13,533 nucleotides of DNA, taken from Oscillospiraceae bacterium (GTDB lineage: Bacteria; Bacillota; Clostridia; Oscillospirales; Ruminococcaceae). The stretch spans positions 1-13,533 of the forward strand of contig JAFPYQ010000341.1 of assembly GCA_017394475.1 (NCBI GenBank). Direction: 5' to 3'. The translations under genes were made by a program, and so were the position numbers. A model generated the notes under the pieces. It searched no databases and was not told the DNA's origin. It saw nothing but the letters and a program-made list of their open reading frames with translations. Shown here in pieces: positions 1 through 6,906 of this stretch (positions within the stretch are counted from its first letter, which is position 1; every line of letters starts with the position of its first letter).

Positions 1-1
1 C

Positions 2-967
2 CGCAGTGCGATAATGAAGAACCACACCTCCGTGCATCTGCTCCAGGCTGCACTCAGAAAGGTGCTTGGCGACCATGTCCATCAGATGGGCTCCTATGTG
101 GATGATACAAAGGGACGTTTCGACTTTGTACATCACGAGGCTATGACCGCTGAGGAGATCGCACAGGTAGAGCGCATAGTAAATGATGATATACTGAGGG
201 CTATACCCGTCACCATGACGGAGATGCCCATAGAGGAGGCCAAGAAGCTCGGTGCAATGGCACTGTTCGGCGAAAAGTACGGCGATATCGTAAGAGTAGT
301 GGCAGCAGGGGATGTATCCGTCGAATTCTGCGGCGGTACTCATGTTGACAATACCGTAAAGCTCGGTATGTTCAGGATCGTTTCGGAAAACTCCGTTGCA
401 GCAGGTGTCCGTCGTATAGAGAGCATAACCTGCACAGGCGTGCTCGAACTGCTTGAACATTATGAGAAGCTCCTGCGTGAGGTAGGCAGCATCACAAAGG
501 CATCCACCTTTGAGGAGATACCCGCAAAGGCAACAGCAAATCTCGCACAGCTCAAAGCTGCGGAGAAGGAAGTGGCAAGCCTCAATTCCAAGCTCGCAAA
601 TGCACAGACAGGCGATATCATGGCAGATGCCGTTAAGGTAGGCAGTGTCCGTGCAGCAGTTGCACAGGTGAACAACGTCCCCAAGGATGCTCTTCGCACT
701 ATGGGCGATGATGTCAAGGCAAAGGTTCCCGATGCAGTAGTGCTCTTCGTTGACAAGGCAGAGACCGTCACATTCCTGTGTGTATGCGGTGCGGATGCAG
801 TCAAGGCAGGCGCTGATGCAGGCAAGCTCGTCCGTGAGACAGCAGCCCTCACAGGCGGCAAGGGCGGCGGACGCAAGGACAGCGCTACGGCAGGTGCAGG
901 CGATGCATCAAAGGCAGACGAAGCTGCAGCAGCATTCATTTCGATAGTTGAAAAGTGTATAGGCTAA
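2..967 (+). CDS. alaS: Alanyl-tRNA synthetase, C-terminal part (5' end outside window)
   Basis: Cytoplasmic enzyme that charges tRNA-Ala with alanine. Only the C-terminal part is present: the frame is open to the left edge (R-S-A-I before the first Met at 14), so that Met is internal and the catalytic domain lies upstream. What remains is the editing domain, which hydrolyses mischarged Ser- or Gly-tRNA-Ala, with both halves of its zinc site: HTSVH (H4 and H8, counting from the Met at 14) and CGGTH (C106, H110). A charged alanine-rich helix, probably coiled coil, spans about residues 165-205. The DHHA1-type C-terminal domain carries the glycine motif GGKGGG (281-286) near the end. It stops at TAA 965-967, 31 bases before purA, so co-transcription is likely. 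The editing residues are intact and nothing suggests a pseudogene. Confidence 0.97.
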   Translation, partial: RSAIMKNHTSVHLLQAALRKVLGDHVHQMGSYVDDTKGRFDFVHHEAMTAEEIAQVERIVNDDILRAIPVTMTEMPIEEAKKLGAMALFGEKYGDIVRVVAAGDVSVEFCGGTHVDNTVKLGMFRIVSENSVAAGVRRIESITCTGVLELLEHYEKLLREVGSITKASTFEEIPAKATANLAQLKAAEKEVASLNSKLANAQTGDIMADAVKVGSVRAAVAQVNNVPKDALRTMGDDVKAKVPDAVVLFVDKAETVTFLCVCGADAVKAGADAGKLVRETAALTGGKGGGRKDSATAGAGDASKADEAAAAFISIVEKCIG

Positions 968-985
968 TAGTTACGGCTATAATAT

Positions 986-991
986 AAGGAG
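986..991 (+). promoter_or_regulatory. Ribosome binding site of purA
   Basis: AAGGAG lies 7 bases before the ATG at 999. It is a near-perfect Shine-Dalgarno sequence and fixes the purA start. Confidence 0.85.
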
Positions 992-998
992 TTATAAC

Positions 999-2273
999 AT
1001 GGCAGCGAATATAGTTATCGGAACACAATGGGGCGATGAAGGCAAGGGCAAGATAATCGACCTCCTGGCATCCCGTGCGGATGTGGTAGTACGTTCACAG
1101 GGCGGCAACAATGCAGGCCATACAGTGGCAAGCGGCGGTGAGACCTACAAGCTCCACCTTATCCCCTCCGGCATACTTTACAAGGATACTCTGTGCCTTA
1201 TAGGCGCAGGCGTTGTGCTGGATCCCAAGGATATCCTGGGCGAGATAAGCGAGCTTTCCAAGAGAGGACTTTCCTTTGACAATCTCAGGATCGACCCCCG
1301 TGCACATATCATCATGCCTTGGCACATCGCTCTTGACGGCCTTTCCGAGAAATTCAGGGGCAACAAGGACATCGGCACCACTCACAGAGGTATCGGCCCT
1401 ACATATATGGACAAGTATGAGCGCAGCGGTCTGCGTTTCTTCGACCTTGTAAATCCCGATATATTCAGGGAGAAGGCTCGCAGCGCAGGTGAGCTCAAAA
1501 ATGCCATAATCACCAAGGTATTCGGCGGCGAAGCTCTTGATCTCGATAAGGTCATAGAGGAGTATATCGGTTACGGACAGCAGCTCAAAAAGTACATGGC
1601 TGATGTTTCCGTTCTCACCTATGAGGCAAACAAGGCAGGCAAGACCATACTTTTCGAGGGCGCACAGGCTACTCTGCTCGATATAGACTTCGGTACATAC
1701 CCCTATGTTACAAGCTCCCATCCTCTTTCTGCAGGCGTATGCACAGGTACAGGCGTAGGCCCTCTGATGATAGATGAGATCTACGGCGTTGCTAAGGCAT
1801 ATACCACAAGAGTGGGCAAGGGTCCCTTCCCCACAGAGCTCTTTGATGCAACAGGCGACTACATCAGGGATAAGGGTCATGAGTTCGGTACCATCACAGG
1901 CAGACCCCGCAGAACAGGCTGGTTCGACAGTGTTATCGTCCGCCATGCTGTAAGAGTGAACGGACTTTCCGCACTCTGCATAAACAAGCTCGATACCCTT
2001 GCAGGCATAGATACCCTCAAGGTATGCGTTGCCTACAAGAAGCCCGACGGCACAGTTATCCGCGATTTCCCGCCCACCCTCGAAGGCCTTGAGGGCTGCA
2101 CTCCCGTATATGAGGAATTCCCCGGCTTCTCCTGCGATATTTCCGATATACGCGATTATGATTCGCTCCCCGAGGTCTGCAGGAGCTATATCACACGTCT
2201 TGAAGAGCTTTGCGAATGCAAGGTGAAGATGATAGGCGTAGGTCCGGACAGAAAGCAGATCATAGAAAGATAA
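999..2273 (+). CDS. purA: Adenylosuccinate synthetase
   Basis: Catalyses IMP + aspartate + GTP to adenylosuccinate, the first committed step from IMP to AMP; cytoplasmic. The 424-residue length is normal for bacterial PurA. The N-terminal GTP-binding signature GTQWGDEGKGK starts at residue 8, and the two catalytic residues fall at their classical positions, Asp13 and His41 (in NNAGHT). IMP-site motifs follow in order: GTTHRGIGPTY, then FEGAQATLLDIDFGTYPYVT in the middle, then TGRPRRTGWFD and a guanine-recognising NKLD segment. The ATG start is supported by the AAGGAG at 986-991 and by alignment of the N-terminus with the family. It follows alaS by 31 bases and precedes the next gene by 3 bases, consistent with one housekeeping transcription unit. 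Nothing in it is unusual. Confidence 0.98.
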   Translation: MAANIVIGTQWGDEGKGKIIDLLASRADVVVRSQGGNNAGHTVASGGETYKLHLIPSGILYKDTLCLIGAGVVLDPKDILGEISELSKRGLSFDNLRIDPRAHIIMPWHIALDGLSEKFRGNKDIGTTHRGIGPTYMDKYERSGLRFFDLVNPDIFREKARSAGELKNAIITKVFGGEALDLDKVIEEYIGYGQQLKKYMADVSVLTYEANKAGKTILFEGAQATLLDIDFGTYPYVTSSHPLSAGVCTGTGVGPLMIDEIYGVAKAYTTRVGKGPFPTELFDATGDYIRDKGHEFGTITGRPRRTGWFDSVIVRHAVRVNGLSALCINKLDTLAGIDTLKVCVAYKKPDGTVIRDFPPTLEGLEGCTPVYEEFPGFSCDISDIRDYDSLPEVCRSYITRLEELCECKVKMIGVGPDRKQIIER

Positions 2274-2276
2274 GCT

Positions 2277-2771
2277 ATGAATAAACGTAAGGGTATCTTA
2301 ATAACTCTTGCGGTCATCATAATCTGCATTCTCGCAGCTGTCCTTCTTTTCGGCGGGCAGCTGCGTTGGCGTATGTACACGGGTGACCGCATAAAAGGCA
2401 CTGTATGCGTATATATTGACGGCGCACAGTATACTGTCGATCCCGCTGATGTAAAGCAGGCAGACAGTGTAAGGATAAATGACAGCGGGGCTGTGGAATA
2501 CAGTCTGAAGGCAGATGAATACGGGGCGTACACTGTTGGGCTCGGAAAGTGCGGCACAGAAAAGGATATATACCTGAAATATCATCAATTCAACTGGTGG
2601 AACGTCTATCGTTCGGATATCACGCTGAATATAGATATAAAAGAAAACACTGTCACCTGCAAAGGATACAGCACATCTCTTGATGAGTGGGGACACACTG
2701 TCCGCACGGATATTGACAAAACTCTTACAATGGTCGAAGAGAACGTATTCATATTTTTGGGTAGTGTGTAG
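2277..2771 (+). CDS. Membrane-anchored protein of unknown function
   Basis: I do not recognise this 164-residue protein. A basic N-terminus (MNKRKG) is followed by one strongly hydrophobic segment at about residues 7-26. No lipobox cysteine or clear signal-peptidase site follows, so it is probably a signal anchor with the remaining 135 or so residues outside the membrane. That part is rich in short alternating beta-like stretches (for example CVYIDGAQYTV and YGAYTVGLG), suggesting a small beta-sandwich. It starts 3 bases after the purA stop with only a weak GAAAGA upstream, so translation probably depends on coupling to purA. It ends 9 bases before iorA, whose ribosome binding site begins on this gene's last base. 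Its frame is open and its base composition resembles its neighbours, so I take it as real. A surface or cell-envelope role is inference only. Confidence 0.82.
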   Translation: MNKRKGILITLAVIIICILAAVLLFGGQLRWRMYTGDRIKGTVCVYIDGAQYTVDPADVKQADSVRINDSGAVEYSLKADEYGAYTVGLGKCGTEKDIYLKYHQFNWWNVYRSDITLNIDIKENTVTCKGYSTSLDEWGHTVRTDIDKTLTMVEENVFIFLGSV

Positions 2772-2780
2772 AGGTAAAGT

Positions 2781-4574
2781 ATGCACAAGGAATTTTTGAT
2801 GGGCAATGCAGCCATCGGCAGAGGGGCTGTATATGCGGGACTTGATTGTATAGCCGGCTATCCGGGCACACCATCTTCTGAGGTGCTCGAAACTGTAGCA
2901 AAGGTGAATGACGGCAGTATATACGTGGAATGGTCGGTAAATGAAAAGGCAGCCCTCGAGCTGGCTGCGGGCGCATCCTACTGCGGTGCCAGGTCTATGG
3001 TGACTATGAAGCAGGTAGGGCTCAATGTGGCATCCGATCCTCTCATGTCACTTGCCTATGTGGGCGTGAAGGGCGGCATGATAATCATGGTAGCGGATGA
3101 TCCGGGGCCTATATCCTCCCAGACCGAGCAGGATACGCGGACATTTGCGGCATATTCAAAGCTGCCCTGCTTTGATCCTTCCTCCGTGGAGGAGGCTTTC
3201 TATATGGTGCGTGATGCCTTCGAGCTTTCCGAGAAGTATCACACGCCTGTTATCCTGCGCCCTACCACAAGGATATGTCATGCATACGCATCCATAGCCG
3301 TGCCCGAAAAAGAGGACTATATACATACATCCCCCGAGGGCTTTGTAAAGGACTCATCAAGATGGGTCATATTCCCGCGGCTATCCTACAAGAACCATAT
3401 CGAGATAGAAAAGCGTGACCGTGAGCTCACATCCGTGCTTTCGGAGTATAAGCGAAACAGCTTTGAAAAGGGCGATTTGAAGATCGGTATTGCATCCCAC
3501 GGCATAAGTTCTTCCTATGTAAGGGAAGTACTGAGCGGGATGAAAGAAAAGCCTTCTTTCCTGAATGTGGCAACACCCTTTCCCTTCCCCGAGCAGCTTG
3601 CGGTGGAGTTCCTGAAATGCTGTGATGAGGTATTCTGCATAGAGGAGCTTGACCCTGTCATTGAAAGAGAGCTCACCTATCTCTGCGGAAAATATCATCT
3701 TGATACCTGCATAAACGGAAAGCTCACAGGGGATATACATCCTGCGGGTGAAAATGATCCCACCTATGTAAAGAATGTACTGAACAGTATCATGGGCAAA
3801 ACAGACGTACCCGTGAAAGCTGCGGATGCTCCCGAACTTCCCGCCCGTCCCCCCGTGCTGTGTGCGGGCTGTCCCCACAGGGCGTCCTTCTATGCGGTAA
3901 AGACTGCCATGAAGGGCAGGAAAGCTGTTTTCTGCGGTGATATCGGCTGCTATACGCTCGGCAATGCACAGCCCCTTGACATGGTGGATACCTGCCTTTG
4001 CATGGGTGCGGGAGTGAATATCGCACAGGGCATAGGAAAGATAGAGCCCGATACTACCTGCTTTGCATTCGTAGGCGACAGCACATTCTTCGCATCGGCT
4101 GTGACAGGCGTCATAAATGGTGTCTATAATCAGGCAGATATGACACTTATCGTGCTTGACAATTCCACTACCGCCATGACAGGCCATCAGCCCCATCCCG
4201 GCACAGGCCGCACCATGATGGGCGAGGTCGTGGAAAAGGTGGATATCGCTGCCGTGCTCCACGGGGCAGGGGTAAAGATGGTGGAGACCGTGGATCCCCT
4301 GGACCTTGAAAAGGCAGTTGAGACCGTGAGAAGTGTCAGCGCAGAAAAGGGTGTCAAGGCAATAATATTCAAGTCCCCCTGCGCTATACTCATAAAGCCA
4401 GAAAAGCCTGTTATCATCAGCGAAAGCTGCACTCAGTGCAAAAAGTGCATAAAGAGCCTGGGGTGTCCGGGACTTGTGATAAGTCAGGGCAAGGTGGCAA
4501 TAGAAGCAGCACTGTGTACAGGCTGCGGCCTGTGTGCTCAGGTCTGTCCTTTCCACGCAATACAGAAAGGATAG
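2781..4574 (+). CDS. iorA: Indolepyruvate:ferredoxin oxidoreductase, alpha subunit
   Basis: Thiamine-diphosphate and iron-sulfur enzyme subunit. In the known IorAB complex it oxidatively decarboxylates aryl-pyruvates (from Trp, Phe, Tyr) to aryl-acetyl-CoA, reducing ferredoxin; cytoplasmic and anaerobic. The 597-residue length is normal. Order of domains: the pyrimidine-binding domain with YPGTPSSEV (27-35) and YVEWSVNEKAALE (48-60); a middle domain; the TPP-pyrophosphate domain with CAGCPH (361-366), GDIGCYTLG, and GDS (432-434) through N461 followed by the TAMTGHQPHPGTG stretch; then a C-terminal 2[4Fe-4S] ferredoxin domain with Cys 550, 553, 556, 561 and Cys 579, 582, 585, 589. The start is supported by GAGGT at 2771-2775 and the family N-terminus. 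The beta subunit gene iorB, which usually follows directly, is absent: a Nudix gene starts 3 bases later. The substrate is inferred from the family; a divergent keto-acid oxidoreductase is possible. Confidence 0.95.
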   Translation: MHKEFLMGNAAIGRGAVYAGLDCIAGYPGTPSSEVLETVAKVNDGSIYVEWSVNEKAALELAAGASYCGARSMVTMKQVGLNVASDPLMSLAYVGVKGGMIIMVADDPGPISSQTEQDTRTFAAYSKLPCFDPSSVEEAFYMVRDAFELSEKYHTPVILRPTTRICHAYASIAVPEKEDYIHTSPEGFVKDSSRWVIFPRLSYKNHIEIEKRDRELTSVLSEYKRNSFEKGDLKIGIASHGISSSYVREVLSGMKEKPSFLNVATPFPFPEQLAVEFLKCCDEVFCIEELDPVIERELTYLCGKYHLDTCINGKLTGDIHPAGENDPTYVKNVLNSIMGKTDVPVKAADAPELPARPPVLCAGCPHRASFYAVKTAMKGRKAVFCGDIGCYTLGNAQPLDMVDTCLCMGAGVNIAQGIGKIEPDTTCFAFVGDSTFFASAVTGVINGVYNQADMTLIVLDNSTTAMTGHQPHPGTGRTMMGEVVEKVDIAAVLHGAGVKMVETVDPLDLEKAVETVRSVSAEKGVKAIIFKSPCAILIKPEKPVIISESCTQCKKCIKSLGCPGLVISQGKVAIEAALCTGCGLCAQVCPFHAIQKG

Positions 4575-4577
4575 TGC

Positions 4578-5003
4578 ATGGTAGTCAGGTTCTATGACAT
4601 AGTCAGTGACGAACTGCTGAGATTTGCCGTCATCATCGCAGTGACACAGGGCAAATGGGTGTTCTGCAAGCACAGGGAAAGAGATACCTATGAGGTGCCC
4701 GGCGGTCACAGGGAAAAGGGTGAGGACATCGAGACCACCGCAAGGCGGGAGCTTTATGAGGAAACAGGCGCACTGGAATTTACTCTGAAGCCTGTCTGTG
4801 CATACTCCGTTACCGCTCCCGATGATCTTGACGGCGAAGAGACCTTCGGTATGCTCTTTTTTGCCGATATATCATCCTTTGAGGATGAACTTCACAGCGA
4901 GATAGAAAAGATAGTCATAACCGACATTCTTCCCGATAAATGGACATATCCCCTGATACAGCCGAAGCTGTTTGAAGAAGCACGGCGCAGGGGCATCATC
5001 TGA
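4578..5003 (+). CDS. Nudix family hydrolase
   Basis: A 141-residue hydrolase of nucleoside diphosphates linked to another moiety. It carries an exact Nudix box, G-x5-E-x7-R-E-L-Y-E-E-T-G-A, within about residues 41-64, which binds the catalytic Mg2+ ions. The fold seems complete: an N-terminal beta region before the box and a C-terminal helix ending in EEARRRGII. It begins 3 bases after iorA with AAAGGA at 4566-4571, so it is the last gene of the alaS-purA-iorA block, and a terminator follows its stop. The substrate cannot be told from the sequence. Nudix members of this size include MutT-like 8-oxo-dGTPases and housekeeping sanitising enzymes. The family call is firm; a specific role would be a guess. 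Confidence 0.93.
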   Translation: MVVRFYDIVSDELLRFAVIIAVTQGKWVFCKHRERDTYEVPGGHREKGEDIETTARRELYEETGALEFTLKPVCAYSVTAPDDLDGEETFGMLFFADISSFEDELHSEIEKIVITDILPDKWTYPLIQPKLFEEARRRGII

Positions 5004-5011
5004 ATAAACTG

Positions 5012-5046
5012 AACAGCTTCGCAGGCGATCCGGCGGAGCTGTTTTC
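5012..5046 (+). terminator. Rho-independent terminator after the Nudix gene
   Basis: An 11-bp stem pairs 5012-5022 (AACAGCTTCGC) with 5033-5043 (GCGGAGCTGTT), with one G-U pair and a 10-base loop. It is followed by a short T-run (TTTTC, partly in the stem). It lies 8 bases past the Nudix stop and before the next promoter. The T-run is short, so read-through is possible. Confidence 0.7.
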
Positions 5047-5074
5047 ATATACGGCATTTTACGCACAGAAAACG

Positions 5075-5105
5075 GCAGCTTGTGCAAATCCCCTTGCAAA
5101 ACTGC
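5075..5105. promoter_or_regulatory. Inverted repeat over the LytTR operon promoter, candidate operator
   Basis: Left arm 5075-5087 (GCAGCTTGTGCAA) and right arm 5094-5105 (TTGCAAAACTGC) are inverted copies with one mismatch and one extra base, around a 6-base centre. The same stretch also holds TGCAAA as a direct repeat 12 bases apart (5083-5088 and 5095-5100), about one helical turn. The right arm contains the putative -35 element. LytTR regulators are known to bind paired repeats near promoters and often control their own genes, so an autoregulatory site is a reasonable inference. I see no match to a known LytTR consensus that I could defend. Confidence 0.4.
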
Positions 5106-5120
5106 GGTCAATGTGATAAT
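5094..5120 (+). promoter_or_regulatory. Predicted promoter of the LytTR-DUF3021-ABC operon
   Basis: A -35-like TTGCAA (5094-5099) is followed 15 bases later by an extended -10, TG-T-GATAAT (5112-5120). The 15-base spacing is short, but the TG extension can compensate. An alternative -10, TAATAT at 5117-5122, would give a 17-base spacer. It lies between the preceding terminator and a clear ribosome binding site, where a promoter is expected. Confidence 0.5.
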
Positions 5121-5129
5121 ATCTTATAC

Positions 5130-5137
5130 AAGGGGGG
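5130..5137 (+). promoter_or_regulatory. Ribosome binding site deciding the GTG start of the LytTR gene
   Basis: AAGGGGGG ends 7 bases before GTG at 5145. The in-frame ATG at 5082 has no such site, lies upstream of the predicted promoter and overlaps the inverted repeat, so GTG 5145 is the better start. Confidence 0.8.
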
Positions 5138-5144
5138 CGATACA

Positions 5145-5585
5145 GTGAAGATATCAATAAACATAGACAGGGCACTGAATGACACGGAGATACAGATAAA
5201 CTGTCCGTCACTCACTCCCGAGACCGAAAAGCTCATCGCCGCCCTGCGCATGATGGACAGCAAAATGACCGTCATACGTGACAATGAGGCGTATATAATA
5301 GATATCACCGAGATAGCATATATAGAATCGGTGGACAGGAAGACCTTTGTATACACCGAAAAGGACTGCTATGAAACGAAGCTGAAACTGTATGAGACCG
5401 AAGAAAGGCTCTGCGGCAGCGGATTTGTACGGGTGAGCAAGTCAACTCTTGTGAATCTCAAATTCGTGCGGTCGCTCAAAGCAGAGCTTGACAGGCGCCT
5501 GCGGCTCACACTTGAAAACGGTGAACAGCTGATAGTTTCAAGGCAGTATGCAGATGAGATAAAAGTACAGCTGGGGGTGAAGTAA
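5145..5585 (+). CDS. LytTR-family DNA-binding transcriptional regulator
   Basis: A 146-residue regulator with no receiver domain. A short N-terminal beta-helix segment of about 45 residues (MKISINIDRAL...) precedes a LytTR DNA-binding domain covering about residues 48-143, with the typical features IAYIESVDRKTFVYT, GFVRVSKSTLVNL and ENGEQLIVSRQYADEI. This is the stand-alone form found in LytTR regulatory systems, where an adjacent membrane protein holds the regulator inactive (HdrR/HdrM and BrsR/BrsM of streptococci are the studied examples). The start is GTG at 5145, preceded by AAGGGGGG; an ATG 63 bases upstream is rejected for lack of a ribosome binding site. Its stop overlaps the next start by one base (TAATG). 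It probably regulates its own operon through the inverted repeat at 5075-5105, which is inference. Confidence 0.92.
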   Translation: MKISINIDRALNDTEIQINCPSLTPETEKLIAALRMMDSKMTVIRDNEAYIIDITEIAYIESVDRKTFVYTEKDCYETKLKLYETEERLCGSGFVRVSKSTLVNLKFVRSLKAELDRRLRLTLENGEQLIVSRQYADEIKVQLGVK

Positions 5586-6055
5586 TGGACAAAAGATCAA
5601 CATTGCTGGACTATCTTAAACAGATATTCTTAGGCTTCGGCATAACGACAGCCATACTTGAGATGATGGCGGTACTGTTCGGCGATAAGCTCATGGGCTA
5701 TTCCTCCATGTTCTCTCTTGGTTCACAGGGGATAAGTGCAGCCACTGCCTTTCAGTTCCTGGGTGTGATAGTCCTCATAGTGACACTGCGGTTCATCTTC
5801 ATGACGGATAGCTTTATAAAGGAACTGACGCTCACCGCAAGGATGGTGTTGTTCTTTATCGGTTCCTTTGCAGTAACAGTGGTATTTATATTCATATTCG
5901 GCTGGTTCCCCGTGAACGATCCTCTTGCATGGATGATGTTCATCGTATCCATCACGGTAAAGAGCGTGGTGAGCACGATAGTTTCATCGGCAGCGGAAAA
6001 GCAGGAGAACAGACAGCTCGAAGAAGCTCTCAGAAGGATAAAGGAGGGGCAATAA
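5585..6055 (+). CDS. DUF3021 family membrane protein, probable partner of the LytTR regulator
   Basis: A 156-residue integral membrane protein with four predicted helices: about residues 12-32 (IFLGFGITTAILEMMAVLFG), 51-72, 82-105 and 111-130. A charged cytoplasmic tail ends in EEALRRIKEGQ. The size, four-helix layout and position directly after a stand-alone LytTR gene match the DUF3021 family. In streptococcal LytTR regulatory systems the equivalent membrane protein antagonises the regulator; that this one does so is inference. Its start overlaps the LytTR stop by one base and its stop overlaps the ABC ATPase start by one base, so the three are translationally coupled. GGGGGTGA at 5573-5580 is the ribosome binding site. 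What it senses, if anything, cannot be seen. Confidence 0.87.
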   Translation: MDKRSTLLDYLKQIFLGFGITTAILEMMAVLFGDKLMGYSSMFSLGSQGISAATAFQFLGVIVLIVTLRFIFMTDSFIKELTLTARMVLFFIGSFAVTVVFIFIFGWFPVNDPLAWMMFIVSITVKSVVSTIVSSAAEKQENRQLEEALRRIKEGQ

Positions 6056-6906
6056 TGGAATTTGCGATAAATGCAGGAAATATAACAAAAACATTCGGCA
6101 ACAGAACGGTATTGGACGGTATAGACCTGAAGATCCCGAAAGGGGAGATATTCGGATTGTTAGGGCCGTCGGGAGCGGGAAAGACAACGCTCATCAAGAT
6201 ACTTACGGGGCAGCTCAGGGCAGATGGGGGCATATCCTCCATAAACGGAAAGAGCAGTACCGCCCTCACAGGTGACGATCACAGGCGCTTCGGCATCATG
6301 ATGGATGATTTCGGCATCTATGAGCGGATGAACTGCTATGAGAACCTAAAGATATTTGCCCGTATATACGGGATAGATGACAGCTGCATAAAGACAGCCC
6401 TTGAAAAGGTGGGACTGTGGAAGTCGGCAAAAACGCCTGCCAAAAAGCTATCAAAGGGCATGAAGGGCAGGCTGAGGCTTGCAAGGGCATTTATGACAGA
6501 CCCCGATATCCTGTTCCTTGATGAGCCTACAAGCGGCCTTGACCCGACTGCGGCAGACGAGATACACAAGATAATACTTTCGGATAAGGCAAAGGGAAAG
6601 ACCATATTCCTCACCACCCACACCATGACAGAGGCTGAAAAGCTCTGCGGCCATGTGGCACTGCTAAATGAAGGGAAGATAGTAGAATACGGCACTCCCG
6701 CGGAGATATGCCGCAGATACGACCACTGCAGGAAGTTCCGCATACACATGAGGGACGGCAGCGACCTGGAGCTGCCTCACACTACAGACAGTGCAGTGCA
6801 GATATCAGAGCTTATAGGCAGTGGCAGGATGGAGACCATACACACCACCGAGCCTGATCTTGAAACAGTATTCATGGAGCTTACCGGAAAGGAGCTTTCG
6901 GCATGA
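6055..6906 (+). CDS. ABC-2 exporter, ATP-binding subunit
   Basis: A 283-residue cytoplasmic ATPase that drives the permease encoded next. Walker A is GPSGAGKT (37-44), the signature is LSKGM (132-136), Walker B is DILFLDEP (151-158) with catalytic E157, the D-loop is SGLDP, and the switch His is H189 in LTTHTM. The Q-loop position reads MMDDFGIYE, with Asp84 where Gln is usual, so the ATPase is slightly divergent but otherwise complete. A C-terminal extension of about 70 residues past the nucleotide-binding domain ends in ETVFMELTGKELSA, typical of antibiotic or lantibiotic-type DrrA-like ATPases. I chose ATG 6055 because AAGGAGGGG at 6041-6049 precedes it and the family N-terminus (ITKTFGNRTVLDG) begins there. 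The open frame extends 42 codons upstream but only inside the DUF3021 gene. The cargo is unknown. Confidence 0.95.
   Translation: MEFAINAGNITKTFGNRTVLDGIDLKIPKGEIFGLLGPSGAGKTTLIKILTGQLRADGGISSINGKSSTALTGDDHRRFGIMMDDFGIYERMNCYENLKIFARIYGIDDSCIKTALEKVGLWKSAKTPAKKLSKGMKGRLRLARAFMTDPDILFLDEPTSGLDPTAADEIHKIILSDKAKGKTIFLTTHTMTEAEKLCGHVALLNEGKIVEYGTPAEICRRYDHCRKFRIHMRDGSDLELPHTTDSAVQISELIGSGRMETIHTTEPDLETVFMELTGKELSA

Noticed and set aside
978..983. Perfect TATAAT upstream of purA, as a promoter
   Set aside because: A start about 7 bases downstream would fall inside or after the AAGGAG at 986-991, removing the ribosome binding site from the mRNA, and no -35 is present 16-18 bases upstream.
1095..1946. 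Minus-strand open frame of 283 codons opposite purA
   Set aside because: It is antisense to a highly conserved gene, has no motif, and its composition is that of a shadow frame.
3381..4709. Long minus-strand open frame of 442 codons opposite iorA
   Set aside because: It lies antisense to a fully recognisable iorA, has no family motifs, is rich in Cys/His/Tyr as expected from a mirrored frame, and lacks a ribosome binding site.
5082..5144. 21-codon upstream extension of the LytTR regulator from ATG 5082
   Set aside because: No ribosome binding site; it overlaps the candidate operator and predicted promoter; GTG 5145 has AAGGGGGG at ideal spacing.
5929..6054. 42-codon upstream extension of the ABC ATPase
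   Set aside because: It lies wholly within the DUF3021 gene, does not resemble an ABC N-terminus, and the ATG at 6055 has AAGGAGGGG in front.
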